64,000 nucleotides of DNA from JAWXBG01 sp044375415 (lineage in GTDB: Bacteria > Bacteroidota > Bacteroidia > Flavobacteriales_D > Sanyastnellaceae). The stretch lies in the NCBI GenBank assembly GCA_044375415.1, contig JBILMS010000007.1, positions 21,492-85,491 of the forward strand, given 5' to 3'. The notes beneath the pieces were generated by a model. It saw only the letters and a list, made by a program, of their open reading frames with translations, had not been told where the DNA came from and searched no databases. The position numbers and the translations under genes are program-made. How positions within the stretch are numbered: position 1 is the first letter of the stretch; the number at the start of each line of letters is the position of its first letter. Shown piece after piece: positions 44,553 through 52,633 of the stretch.

Positions 44553-47500
44553 ATGAAAAAACTTCTATTCGTATTGTTTTGTGCATTCTGTTGTTGGCAA
44601 ACAACATACGCACAAGAAACACCATTCGTGGATGGTGATCTACTCATCGAGCTCGAGGAAGGATACACTTCTTCCGACATTCTATCGAAAACCGTTCAGA
44701 TTGATGGGCAATTTTCAGGTATGACTGAGGTTGCTTGTTTATCAAAGATCGGAAGAATCTACCATCTTCATTTCAATTTTGAAGGTATGGATCAAGCGCG
44801 TGTGTTGGAATTCGTAAAACGTCTTGATGGCGTTCGCGAAGCCCAATTCAATCACTTAATACAGAGTCGCGCTGTTCCCACAGATCCACAGTTTGGAACT
44901 CAGTGGCATCATGTAGATGCTACGGATAACGACATCGACACGGACCTTGCATGGAACACCACTACAGGCGGGACTACAGACAATGGTTTCAGTATCGTTG
45001 CTTGTGTTGTTGAGCCAAATGGATTGAGTTGGGGTCATCCTGACCTTATAGGAAATCACTGGACCAATAGCGGCGAAATTGCCAATGATGGCATCGATAA
45101 CGATGGTAATGGTCGTATTGATGACTTCGATGGTTGGAATACTCCTGCCAACAACGACAATATCGCTAATGCTAATCACGGAGCCGGTGTATTAGGTATG
45201 GTGGGTGCTGTTGCCAACAACGGTAACGGCGGTGCAGGTGTCAACTGGAACATCGACTTAATGCCTGTCGTTGTAGGCGGTTTAAATGAAGCCAATGTAA
45301 TAGCCGCTTATGATTACGCGCTTGATATGCGCACGACTTTTAACGCTACCGGTGGCGCCGCCGGTGCGTTTGTAGTTGTTACTAACTCATCTTGGGGTAT
45401 CGACAATGCTAACCCTGCGAGTTATCCTATATGGTGCAACTTTTACAACACCTTAGGTGCTGCAGGTATCTTGAGCTGTGCTTCTACTACAAACAATAAC
45501 GTAAATGTTGACGTAGTGGGTGATATGCCAACCGGTTGTACAAGTCCTTATCTGATTTCGGTTACGGCTACAAATAGCAGTGACGTTAGAACTTTCTCCG
45601 GTTATGGTGCCGTAAGGGTAGACTTAGGTGCTCCCGGAGAGTCTGTATGGTTACCTAATACTGCCGGCTATCAATTTTGGAGCGGCACTTCATTTGCCGG
45701 TCCATGTGTAGCAGGAGCTGTTGGTCTATTGTACTCAGCTCCTTGCGCAGGTTTAGGTGCCGGAGCTATTTCAAATCCTTCCGGTACCGCCCTTCTTGTG
45801 CGTGATGCCATTTTCGATGGGGTTGATCCAACTGCTCAGCTAGCCACAGAATGTACTACAGGTGGACGACTTAATGTAAATAATGCACTCAATAATCTTA
45901 TTGCAGCTTGCGGACCGCCTCCCGGTTGTGTTCAACTTGAATTGAACGACTCATTTGGTGATGGTTGGAATGGTGCAGTATATAATGTTTACAACTCCAA
46001 TGGGGTCATCGTTGCTTCCGGTACTTTGCCATTTAGTTCTTCTACCGCTACAGTTGATATTTGCCCGGGAAACGGCTGCTATACTTTAGAAGTAACAAGT
46101 GGTAATTTTCCCGGAGAGATTAGCTGGATACTAACAGGTGCCAACGAAGGAACTTTCTCCGGTGGTGCCAATTCCTCTAATTCATTCACAATCGGAGTTG
46201 TTATAAATGGATGTACTAATGCTTCTGCTTGTAACTATAATGCTTCTGCAAACTGTGACAATGGCACATGTTGCTTTGAAAATTGCGTTACGGTAAATAT
46301 GACTGACTCCTTTGGTGATGGTTGGAATGGTGGTGCATATTCTATCACAAATACCAATGGAGTAGTTGTGGCTACAGGTTCACTCTCCGGGGGAAGTTCA
46401 GGATCAAATTTCCTTTGCCTTCCAGATGGTTGTTATACCATGAACGTGACAGGAGGAACATTCCCAACTGAAATCGGTTGGTCTATTTCAGGAGCTAATA
46501 GTGCAGTTTCGGGTGGGGCTCCAGCCTCGGTGAACTTCACGATTGGAACTCTTATTGATGGTTGCACAAATCCATTGGCATGTAACTATAATCCATTGGC
46601 CAACTGCTCTGATGCATCTTGCGTTACTTGTCCAGATTTGTGCATGAGTATCACCATGACAGATTCTTTTGGTGATGGTTGGAATGGCGCTACCTACACG
46701 GTAACCAATGCTTTTGGTGTAAACGTTGCGACGGGTACTCTTAGTTCTTTCTATGACGATATTCAGGTAGACGCTCTTTGCCTAAATGCAGGTTGTTATA
46801 CTTTAACTATCACCGGTGGAACATTCCCAGCTGAAATTGGATGGACATTGAACGGAGCCAATGAAGGACCTATTTCAGGTGGAGCTTCTACAACTATTAG
46901 TTTCACCGTTGGTGGTTTGATTGATGGTTGCGGTGATCCTTTTGCTTGTAACTATAACCCTCTTGTTAATTGTCCGGATGCATCTTGCGTGTATTGCTTG
47001 AGCTACTGCGTAAGTCTCACAATGACCGATGAGTTTGGTGATGGCTGGAATGGTGCCACTTATTCGGTTGCCAATATTTTTGGTACAGTGGTAGCCACGG
47101 GCACTCTAAACGGTTTCTACGACGATATTCAAGTGGATGCGCTTTGTTTAGATGCAGGTTGTTACACCTTATCAATCACGAGTGGAATTTTCCCAAGTGA
47201 AATTGGATGGACTCTAAACGGAGCGAACGAAGGTCCAATCTCCGGTGGTGCTGCTACTACAATCAGTTTCTCTGTTGGACCTACCAATCCAGGTTGTACA
47301 AATCCATCAGCTTGCAACTACAATCCTGCTGCGAACTGCGACGATGGAACTTGTGTTTCTTGTTTCAACAATTGTCTTGCAATCACTTTGTACGATTTGT
47401 TTGGTGATGGTTGGAATGGAGCTACCTACACAGTGACGAACGCCAGCGGGGTTAACGTAGCTGTTGGCACAATGGATTCCGGTAATGGCGAAATCGATAT

Positions 47501-48272
47501 CAACGCACTTTGCCTTGATGATGGTTGCTACACAATTTCAGTTACAGGAGGTACTTTCCCTTCAGAAGTTTCCTGGACATTAAATGGTGCTAACGAAGGA
47601 CCTATATCCGGGTTTGCCTTCTCTTCAAATAGCTTCTCAGTTGGCTTTACGAATGGTGGCTGTACTGATCCTTTTGCATGTAACTACGACGTCACTGCCA
47701 ATTGTAATGATGGAGGATGCGTTTATTGCATTGAGAACTGCGTATCATTAACCATGACAGATAATTTCGGAGATAACTGGGACATTGCGGTTTACAATAT
47801 TTATGATTCTGCAAACAACTTGATTGCAACCGGAACCATGAACGATGACTTCGGGTCTTTCGATGTAGATGGTTTCTGTCTTGCAGATGGTTGTTACACA
47901 CTTCAAATTACTGCAGGTTCTTTCCCTGCTGAAATTGGGTGGACTCTAAGTGGTGTGAATGGTGGTGCAATCAGCGGTGGCGCTCCTACTTCAGTTTCAT
48001 TCAGCGTGGGTACTGTTGTTTTAGGTTGCACAGATTGTTCTGCTCCAAACTTTAATCCGGCTGCGACATGCGATAATGGCTCTTGCTTAATTACCTGCCC
48101 TGGCGACTTTAGTGGTGACAATTTCATTGGTGCGACCGACCTACTTATCTTCCTAGGAAGTTACGGTGGAGTTGGTGGACCATGTGTGGCTCCTGACTTG
48201 AACGGCGATGGTTTAGTGGGTCTCGCCGACCTTCTGATATTCCTCGGTGTTTATGGCACAGTTTGTCCATAA
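44553..48272 (+). CDS. Secreted subtilisin-like (S8) protein with six 120-residue repeats and a dockerin-like end
   Basis: A 1239-residue exported protein. Signal peptide 1-20 (CAFCCWQTTYAQ). Prodomain about 24-105. S8 domain about 115-455 with H209 (NANHGAGVLG), oxyanion N278 (VTNSSWG) and S380 (WSGTSFAGP); the catalytic Asp is replaced by Glu at E154 (ACVVEPNG) and the usual HGTH is HGAG. Six repeats of 119-122 residues follow (start residues 459, 578, 697, 819, 941, 1063), each with TDSFGDGWNGATY, CYTLTITGG, NEGPISGGA and a closing GCTNPxACNYNPxANCDDGTC. The end (1182-1239) has two dockerin-type calcium loops (DFSGDNFIGATDLLIFL and DLNGDGLVGLADLLIFL). Neither type IX sorting domain is present. 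Activity and export route are uncertain. Confidence 0.85.
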   Translation: MKKLLFVLFCAFCCWQTTYAQETPFVDGDLLIELEEGYTSSDILSKTVQIDGQFSGMTEVACLSKIGRIYHLHFNFEGMDQARVLEFVKRLDGVREAQFNHLIQSRAVPTDPQFGTQWHHVDATDNDIDTDLAWNTTTGGTTDNGFSIVACVVEPNGLSWGHPDLIGNHWTNSGEIANDGIDNDGNGRIDDFDGWNTPANNDNIANANHGAGVLGMVGAVANNGNGGAGVNWNIDLMPVVVGGLNEANVIAAYDYALDMRTTFNATGGAAGAFVVVTNSSWGIDNANPASYPIWCNFYNTLGAAGILSCASTTNNNVNVDVVGDMPTGCTSPYLISVTATNSSDVRTFSGYGAVRVDLGAPGESVWLPNTAGYQFWSGTSFAGPCVAGAVGLLYSAPCAGLGAGAISNPSGTALLVRDAIFDGVDPTAQLATECTTGGRLNVNNALNNLIAACGPPPGCVQLELNDSFGDGWNGAVYNVYNSNGVIVASGTLPFSSSTATVDICPGNGCYTLEVTSGNFPGEISWILTGANEGTFSGGANSSNSFTIGVVINGCTNASACNYNASANCDNGTCCFENCVTVNMTDSFGDGWNGGAYSITNTNGVVVATGSLSGGSSGSNFLCLPDGCYTMNVTGGTFPTEIGWSISGANSAVSGGAPASVNFTIGTLIDGCTNPLACNYNPLANCSDASCVTCPDLCMSITMTDSFGDGWNGATYTVTNAFGVNVATGTLSSFYDDIQVDALCLNAGCYTLTITGGTFPAEIGWTLNGANEGPISGGASTTISFTVGGLIDGCGDPFACNYNPLVNCPDASCVYCLSYCVSLTMTDEFGDGWNGATYSVANIFGTVVATGTLNGFYDDIQVDALCLDAGCYTLSITSGIFPSEIGWTLNGANEGPISGGAATTISFSVGPTNPGCTNPSACNYNPAANCDDGTCVSCFNNCLAITLYDLFGDGWNGATYTVTNASGVNVAVGTMDSGNGEIDINALCLDDGCYTISVTGGTFPSEVSWTLNGANEGPISGFAFSSNSFSVGFTNGGCTDPFACNYDVTANCNDGGCVYCIENCVSLTMTDNFGDNWDIAVYNIYDSANNLIATGTMNDDFGSFDVDGFCLADGCYTLQITAGSFPAEIGWTLSGVNGGAISGGAPTSVSFSVGTVVLGCTDCSAPNFNPAATCDNGSCLITCPGDFSGDNFIGATDLLIFLGSYGGVGGPCVAPDLNGDGLVGLADLLIFLGVYGTVCP
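45927..48095 (+). repeat. Six tandem coding repeats of 357-366 bp
   Basis: Unit starts at 45927, 46284, 46641, 47007, 47373 and 47739. Units 3 and 4 are closest at protein level, yet differ at many silent positions. Each unit begins with Cys and ends with a GC...C module like that of the 24-residue repeats at 35228-35938. Confidence 0.9.
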
Positions 48273-48294
48273 AATAAAATATAGATCATTAAAA

Positions 48295-48318
48295 AGGGCC
48301 TCAATTGAGGCCCTTTTT
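48295..48318 (+). terminator. Terminator of the subtilisin-like gene
   Basis: Perfect 20-bp palindrome (agggcctcaattgaggccct, 48295-48314) followed by T run; 22 bp after the stop codon. Confidence 0.85.
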
Positions 48319-48381
48319 ATTTCATCTAGTTCAGAAAGGGAGTCCTGATTATATTTAAAAAAGACCGCACAAACATTGCCC

Positions 48382-48425
48382 TGTCTCGAAGATTGGATGT
48401 TTCATTTAAAGTGATCTTCGCGACA
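48382..48425 (-). repeat. Imperfect 12-bp inverted repeat after blh
   Basis: tgtctcgaagat (48382-48393) and atcttcgcgaca (48414-48425) with one mismatch and a 20-base loop, 13 bp beyond the blh stop. No T run on either strand, so it is a weak terminator or an mRNA 3' structure. Confidence 0.5.
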
Positions 48426-48437
48426 AATTGAAAGGCA

Positions 48438-49610
48438 TTAATGAAGATTCGCTTTGTAAAAAAGGTGCATTAAAATGAAATGTGGCAAACTAATGCACGC
48501 AATGAAAAGGAAAAATTTCGCCAACAAACCGTTAATACTTAATATTTCATCTGCGCAAAATGCAATGAGGATAAAGATCACCAGGGCACCAAGCGTGTAT
48601 AGAGAAGATTTTTTATATAGCTGAAACGAATTCATATTAAGTCCACGTTTCAGATGTTGCCATGCGTTGGAACTATGCTGAAATATGAAATAGAGGCTGA
48701 AGGCCAAAATCAACGGGACTCTAATTCCTAAAAGTAAGAGAAACAATAGTCCGAGATAGCACCACCTCTTTGACATGATGCTCTGTGTTAGAATATAAAC
48801 GAAAGTAAGTATAGTTCCTATTACGGCTATGAAAGAAAAACTGCCACCAAGCCTGACCAATTCACGGATTTCGATGAAATTGGATACTATGCCCAGAGAT
48901 TCTTCTGCATGGCTTAAAATAATAAAAAAGAGAATACTAAAACCCATCAAAAACGCTTTGAGTTTTGTATTCAAAGAATTTATGCTTTTCTCAGTTTCTA
49001 CCAATTCGGATTCTCCAAAGTGAAAAGAAGTGTAAGACACAAAAACAAGAAGCGCAAGGAATGGGAAATACTGCCAAAAAGCATAATACAGGGCGCTAAT
49101 AAACAAGTACTTAAAAATAAAAACAAACAAAGGAGTACTTCTATTTTTTGAAAGCAAATGATCTAAGGCACCGTGGGGAATACCAATATATAGTAGTCCG
49201 ATAATTACTACACTGTAGCTGAAATACGCCGCGAGTTGTTCATTCCAATTGGATAAAACCAAATAGGTTACAACAATTAGAAAAGCGCTAACATAACGTA
49301 TTTGATTTTTGATTTTGAGATGAACATACAAGGCATTGAAAAAATGAAAAACAGACAGTGATGTTGACAATCTATACTCCTCCTTCAATAATGATTTCTC
49401 ATCCAAAAATGAAAAAGTAGCAAGTCTCGATAATTTTTTAAAGAACCCTAAAAATATCAGCTTTCCTTTAGACAGCGACTGTACCATAATCGCTAAATTC
49501 CAATTGTTATAAAATTTGAAACACCTTTTAGAATGAATTCCAATCTCGTTGAAATTCTCCAACTTATTAGACTCATTCTGCCGTGTACCAAGTTTCGCCA
49601 GCGTGCCCAT
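48438..49610 (-). CDS. blh: Brp/Blh-family beta-carotene 15,15'-dioxygenase
   Basis: A 390-residue integral membrane protein with about eight helices after residue 100. Family histidine motifs are seen: GIPHGALDH at 143-151, SFHFGESE, FQHSSNAWQHL and PHFILMHLF near the end; these bind the iron. Blh splits beta-carotene into two retinals, here for the rhodopsin encoded next to it. The frame from the ATG at 49610 has about 95 extra residues before the first family helix. Other starts, ATG at 49487 (349 residues) or TTG at 49331 (297 residues, the usual size), are possible; no promoter word settles it. Confidence 0.88.
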   Translation of the reverse strand: MGTLAKLGTRQNESNKLENFNEIGIHSKRCFKFYNNWNLAIMVQSLSKGKLIFLGFFKKLSRLATFSFLDEKSLLKEEYRLSTSLSVFHFFNALYVHLKIKNQIRYVSAFLIVVTYLVLSNWNEQLAAYFSYSVVIIGLLYIGIPHGALDHLLSKNRSTPLFVFIFKYLFISALYYAFWQYFPFLALLVFVSYTSFHFGESELVETEKSINSLNTKLKAFLMGFSILFFIILSHAEESLGIVSNFIEIRELVRLGGSFSFIAVIGTILTFVYILTQSIMSKRWCYLGLLFLLLLGIRVPLILAFSLYFIFQHSSNAWQHLKRGLNMNSFQLYKKSSLYTLGALVIFILIAFCADEILSINGLLAKFFLFIACISLPHFILMHLFYKANLH

Positions 49611-49795
49611 ATTTTATAAAGTAGAACCCATGATTAATTTGACTTAGTGCACACACGCTTCAGCATACAAAAAATTGCCACTAATAATCGAGTCTGTATC
49701 AATAAAAACAAACATGTACATGATGCTATGAATATTTTTCATAGCGCATTAAGATTCGTTATTCTGAGATCCGAGTAATTTTTAAAAGAAATAGA

Positions 49796-49818
49796 GGTCG
49801 CACTTTTTTAAGTGCGCC
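49796..49818 (-). terminator. Possible terminator between proteorhodopsin and blh
   Basis: On the minus strand, just after the rhodopsin stop, cgcactt/aagtgcg form a stem extended by ggag-ctcc type pairs, followed by a T-rich stretch (tatttctttt). It would partly separate blh from the rhodopsin transcript. Confidence 0.4.
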
Positions 49819-49846
49819 TCCATTTCCAAACCTAATCAGTATTAAA

Positions 49847-50566
49847 TTAATCTTCGCTGTTTCTACTTAAAGCATAGATTACCAAACCGAAGCCAATCTT
49901 ATTAATAGCATCTGCAATGTTGTAGACAATATCCATTGCTTTTGAAGCCGCGGCAGGGTCTGCTACAAGTTGCATTCCAAATAAACCACCGGGAGTTCCT
50001 AAAATATAACCTAGAGGATAAATCGCCCAACCTACTAAAACAAACCATGCTAAAATACGTGTTGCCTTCGCAACTTGTGGGCCCGCCGTTTGTGCCAATT
50101 TTGCAATCTCTCCAAACCACACTATATAAACAATGTAGAAGTAAGCTATTCCCGAAAGAACACCCCACAATACACTACCATCTCTGTCTAAAACTTCACC
50201 GGCATAACCCGTCAACAACATAACAAGTGATGCGGCAATTAATTTCCACAACAAACCGATTTTGGCTCCCGCCTTCTTCGTAATTAAATAGAATTCCACG
50301 CACATCAATGGCACGGTTAGAATCCAATCTACGTATCTGAAGAAAGTTGGTGAATCTCCTGTCTCCAGATTGTATCCTCTCATGTAGTAGTAGTGCACAG
50401 CTGCAATGAAAGTAATTATACCTGAGACTAACAACGATGTTCTCCATTTCTTAGAAGTATTGTTTAACTCAAAGAAGAAGAAAACAGAAGCGGCCATCAT
50501 GGCCATTGTGCCGATAAAAAACGTGAAGGCGACGTAATTGTCACTCGCAATTTTTAAATGTTCCAT
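49847..50566 (-). CDS. Proteorhodopsin, green-absorbing proton pump
   Basis: A 239-residue seven-helix retinal protein. Helix C has the proton-pump triad D80-T84-E91 (RYVDWILTVPLMCVEFYL), matching D97/T101/E108 of the classical protein; the tuning site (Leu/Gln 105) is M88, as in flavobacterial green pumps. H58 matches H75, and K223 (DAINKIGFG) is the retinal lysine. G135 falls exactly 55 residues after the proton acceptor, the place of F152 of green proteorhodopsin, where a glycine leaves the opening used by carotenoid antennae in xanthorhodopsin-type pumps. It pumps protons outward in light. It has its own promoter and precedes blh on the same strand. Confidence 0.95.
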   Translation of the reverse strand: MEHLKIASDNYVAFTFFIGTMAMMAASVFFFFELNNTSKKWRTSLLVSGIITFIAAVHYYYMRGYNLETGDSPTFFRYVDWILTVPLMCVEFYLITKKAGAKIGLLWKLIAASLVMLLTGYAGEVLDRDGSVLWGVLSGIAYFYIVYIVWFGEIAKLAQTAGPQVAKATRILAWFVLVGWAIYPLGYILGTPGGLFGMQLVADPAAASKAMDIVYNIADAINKIGFGLVIYALSRNSED

Positions 50567-50590
50567 AGATAATGATTTTGATTAATAAAG

Positions 50591-50598
50591 CAAATATA
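50591..50598 (-). promoter_or_regulatory. -7 promoter element of proteorhodopsin
   Basis: TATATTTG on the minus strand, a perfect TAnnTTTG, 24 bases before the ATG, giving a leader of about 19 nt. Confidence 0.6.
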
Positions 50599-50612
50599 AC
50601 AAGAGTTCATTC

Positions 50613-50650
50613 ATTTTGTTTAAACAATTTAATTATTTGTTAAACAAAAT
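50613..50650. promoter_or_regulatory. Inverted repeat over the -33 region of the proteorhodopsin promoter
   Basis: attttgttt (50613-50621) and aaacaaaat (50642-50650) are a perfect 9-bp inverted repeat with 20 bp between, itself containing tttaaa/ttaa words. It covers about 15-52 bases upstream of the -7 box, so it could be an operator. Confidence 0.4.
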
Positions 50651-50802
50651 GGCTGTTACTCATCTTTTATTCTTATTATCAATGAGTTATAAAACCCCTG
50701 TGAACTCCTCTCAGATAGGGGACGTTCTCATTTTGAAGAATCTTTATGCTCGATGACCAAAAGGTCAAAAGATACGTTTTTCATTAGAATCCGGAACGCA
50801 GC

Positions 50803-50826
50803 AAAAAGGGCCTTAATTCAGGCCCT
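50803..50826 (-). terminator. Terminator of the glutaryl-CoA-dehydrogenase-like gene
   Basis: agggcct (50807-50813) / aggccct (50820-50826) with a 6-base loop, followed on the minus strand by TTTTT. It lies 62 bp after the stop codon. Confidence 0.75.
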
Positions 50827-50888
50827 CTTTATTTGTGTTATACTCAACAGGAGAATGTCTGTCTTTCCGGATTTGCTTTTAGCTATTA

Positions 50889-52067
50889 CTATTTAAAAGC
50901 GTCAAAACCCGTGACGTCCATACCTGTTATGAGCAAGTGGATGTCATGTGTACCTTCATACGTAATTACACTTTCGAGGTTCATCATGTGGCGCATTACC
51001 GGATATTCATTTGTAATACCCATTCCACCTAAGATCTGACGTGCATCGCTAATAATCTGTTTGGCCATAGCGATGTTGTTTCGCTTTGCCATTGAAATCT
51101 GACCGGTAGTTGCACGTCCTTCGTTGCGCAACTGTCCAAGACGAAGATTTAGCAACTGAGCTTTTGTAATTTCTGTAATCATCTCAGCTAGTTTTTTCTG
51201 CTGAAGTTGGAAAGCACCAATCGGTTTGCCGAATTGGATGCGCTCCTTGCTATAACGAAGAGCTACATCATAACAATCTAATGCAACACCGATTGCTCCC
51301 CAAGAAATTCCATAACGAGCAGAGTCCAAACATCCGAGCGGTGCCCCGAGTCCGCTTTTGTTAGGGAGAAGATTTTCTTTGGGAACTTTCACATCCTGAA
51401 ATATCAATTCACCTGTATCAGAAGCCCTCAAACTCCACTTGCCGTGCATAGTTGGAGTGCTAAAACCTTCCATACCCCGTTCCACAATCAAACCGTGGAT
51501 TCTTCCTTCTTCATTTTTTGCCCAAACCACAGCAACCTGAGCAAATGGTGCATTGCTGATCCACATTTTGGCTCCATTCAAAAGATAATGGTCGCCCATA
51601 TCTTTAAAGTTGGTAGTCATCCCACCGGGATTGCTACCGAAATCCGGTTCTGTCAACCCGAAACAACCCATCCACTCTCCGGTAGCTAGTTTTGGAAGAT
51701 ATTTCATGCGCTGTTCTTCGTTTCCGTATTTGTAAATCGGATACATAACCAAGGAACTTTGAACACTTGCAGTGCTTCTTAAACCCGAGTCACAACGTTC
51801 TAATTCCTGCATGATTAAGCCATAAGCGATGTGATCAAGTCCGGCACCGCCATATTCAGTTGGGATATATGGACCAAATGCTCCAATCTCTCCGAGACCT
51901 GAAATAAGATGCTCCGGAAACTTACATTTTTCAGCAGCTTCTTCAATTATAGGTGAAACTTCTTTCTTAACCCAAGCTCTTACGGTTTCACGAATGAGTT
52001 TGTGTTCCTCTGTCAACAACTCGTCCATCAGGTAATAATCATGTCCCTGGTATAAGTCTGTACGCAT
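50889..52067 (-). CDS. Acyl-CoA dehydrogenase, glutaryl-CoA dehydrogenase-like
   Basis: A 392-residue flavoenzyme. Seen: ACAD signatures GCFGLTEPDFGSNPGGM and QIISDARQILGGMGITNEYP, and the catalytic base in VITYEGTHDIHLLI (Glu of YEGT), with TASVQSSLVM as in glutaryl-CoA dehydrogenases, whose arginine follows the SGLRS part. It oxidises glutaryl-CoA to crotonyl-CoA in lysine/tryptophan breakdown; a related short-chain acyl-CoA substrate is possible. It stands alone with its own promoter, a strong palindrome upstream and a terminator. Confidence 0.88.
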   Translation of the reverse strand: MRTDLYQGHDYYLMDELLTEEHKLIRETVRAWVKKEVSPIIEEAAEKCKFPEHLISGLGEIGAFGPYIPTEYGGAGLDHIAYGLIMQELERCDSGLRSTASVQSSLVMYPIYKYGNEEQRMKYLPKLATGEWMGCFGLTEPDFGSNPGGMTTNFKDMGDHYLLNGAKMWISNAPFAQVAVVWAKNEEGRIHGLIVERGMEGFSTPTMHGKWSLRASDTGELIFQDVKVPKENLLPNKSGLGAPLGCLDSARYGISWGAIGVALDCYDVALRYSKERIQFGKPIGAFQLQQKKLAEMITEITKAQLLNLRLGQLRNEGRATTGQISMAKRNNIAMAKQIISDARQILGGMGITNEYPVMRHMMNLESVITYEGTHDIHLLITGMDVTGFDAFK

Positions 52068-52097
52068 TGATTTTTATTGGTATTGATTTTTGGATTG

Positions 52098-52105
52098 CAA
52101 ATGTA
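52098..52105 (-). promoter_or_regulatory. -7 promoter element of the glutaryl-CoA-dehydrogenase-like gene
   Basis: TACATTTG on the minus strand, a perfect TAnnTTTG, 30 bases before the ATG at 52067. Confidence 0.5.
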
Positions 52106-52131
52106 CTCTTCCCGCTGAGAAGTAACCCTTG

Positions 52132-52150
52132 GTTTAGATCAAATCTAAAC
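52132..52150. promoter_or_regulatory. Perfect 8-3-8 palindrome upstream of the dehydrogenase promoter
   Basis: gtttagat-caa-atctaaac, between the rnhA stop and the dehydrogenase -7 box, centred about 38 bases upstream of that box. No T run follows, so an operator (TetR/GntR-like regulator) is more likely than a terminator. Confidence 0.5.
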
Positions 52151-52153
52151 GCT

Positions 52154-52630
52154 TCAATATAAACTAGTTGAAATACTCTCCTCATATCCCGTATCGATGA
52201 GTAAACCACGACTCGTAGCTGCTCCAACAGCTAACTCATCACAACGTTCATTCATAGGGTGTCCATTGTGTCCGCGAACCCATACAAATCTTATCGAATG
52301 GTGCTCAGAAACCTTGAGGTATTCTTTCCACAAATCCGGATTCTTCACGTCCTTCCACGCTTTTTTGACCCATCCTTTGATCCAACTTTTCTCGATCGCG
52401 TCAACTACATATTTTGAATCCGAATAAATCACCACCTCGTGACCCGGACTTTTAATTTGTTTTAAAGCCACAATTACAGCCATAAGTTCCATTCGGTTGT
52501 TCGTGGTTTTCCGAAACCCTTGTGAAAATTCTTTTAAATGAGGTCCGGACGCCATAATAATACCATAACCCCCGGGCCCGGGATTACCCCTCGAAGAGCC
52601 ATCAGTATATATATCTATTCTCGACTTCAC
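52154..52630 (-). CDS. rnhA: Ribonuclease HI
   Basis: A 158-residue nuclease that cuts the RNA strand of RNA-DNA hybrids. The four acidic site residues are visible: D in IYTDGSSRGNPGPGG, E in NRMELMAVIVAL, D in VIYSDSKYVVDAI, and D in MNERCDELAV, with WVRGHNGHP before it. The length is that of the E. coli enzyme. It is the last gene of a minus-strand run from fabG through VWA, ydcF-like and marC genes (gaps of 38, 12, 22 and 3 bp). Confidence 0.95.
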   Translation of the reverse strand: MKSRIDIYTDGSSRGNPGPGGYGIIMASGPHLKEFSQGFRKTTNNRMELMAVIVALKQIKSPGHEVVIYSDSKYVVDAIEKSWIKGWVKKAWKDVKNPDLWKEYLKVSEHHSIRFVWVRGHNGHPMNERCDELAVGAATSRGLLIDTGYEESISTSLY

Positions 52631-52633
52631 AGC

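Larger units (their letters stand above)
50567..50888. other. Intergenic region of the proteorhodopsin gene
   Basis: 322 bp without a gene. It contains the rhodopsin promoter (50591-50598), an inverted repeat at 50613-50650, a tgacc-aaaa-ggtca hairpin near 50753-50766, and the terminator of the dehydrogenase gene (50803-50826). The rest is AT-rich sequence in which I see nothing. Confidence 0.6.

Noticed and set aside
49827..49834. TAGGTTTG as a blh promoter on the minus strand
   Set aside because: It directly precedes the stem-loop after the rhodopsin stop, and the start point would fall in that hairpin; over 200 bp from any blh start.
50753..50766. tgacc-aaaa-ggtca hairpin as a terminator
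   Set aside because: The stem is only five base pairs with no T run; there is no gene ending just before it on the plus strand.
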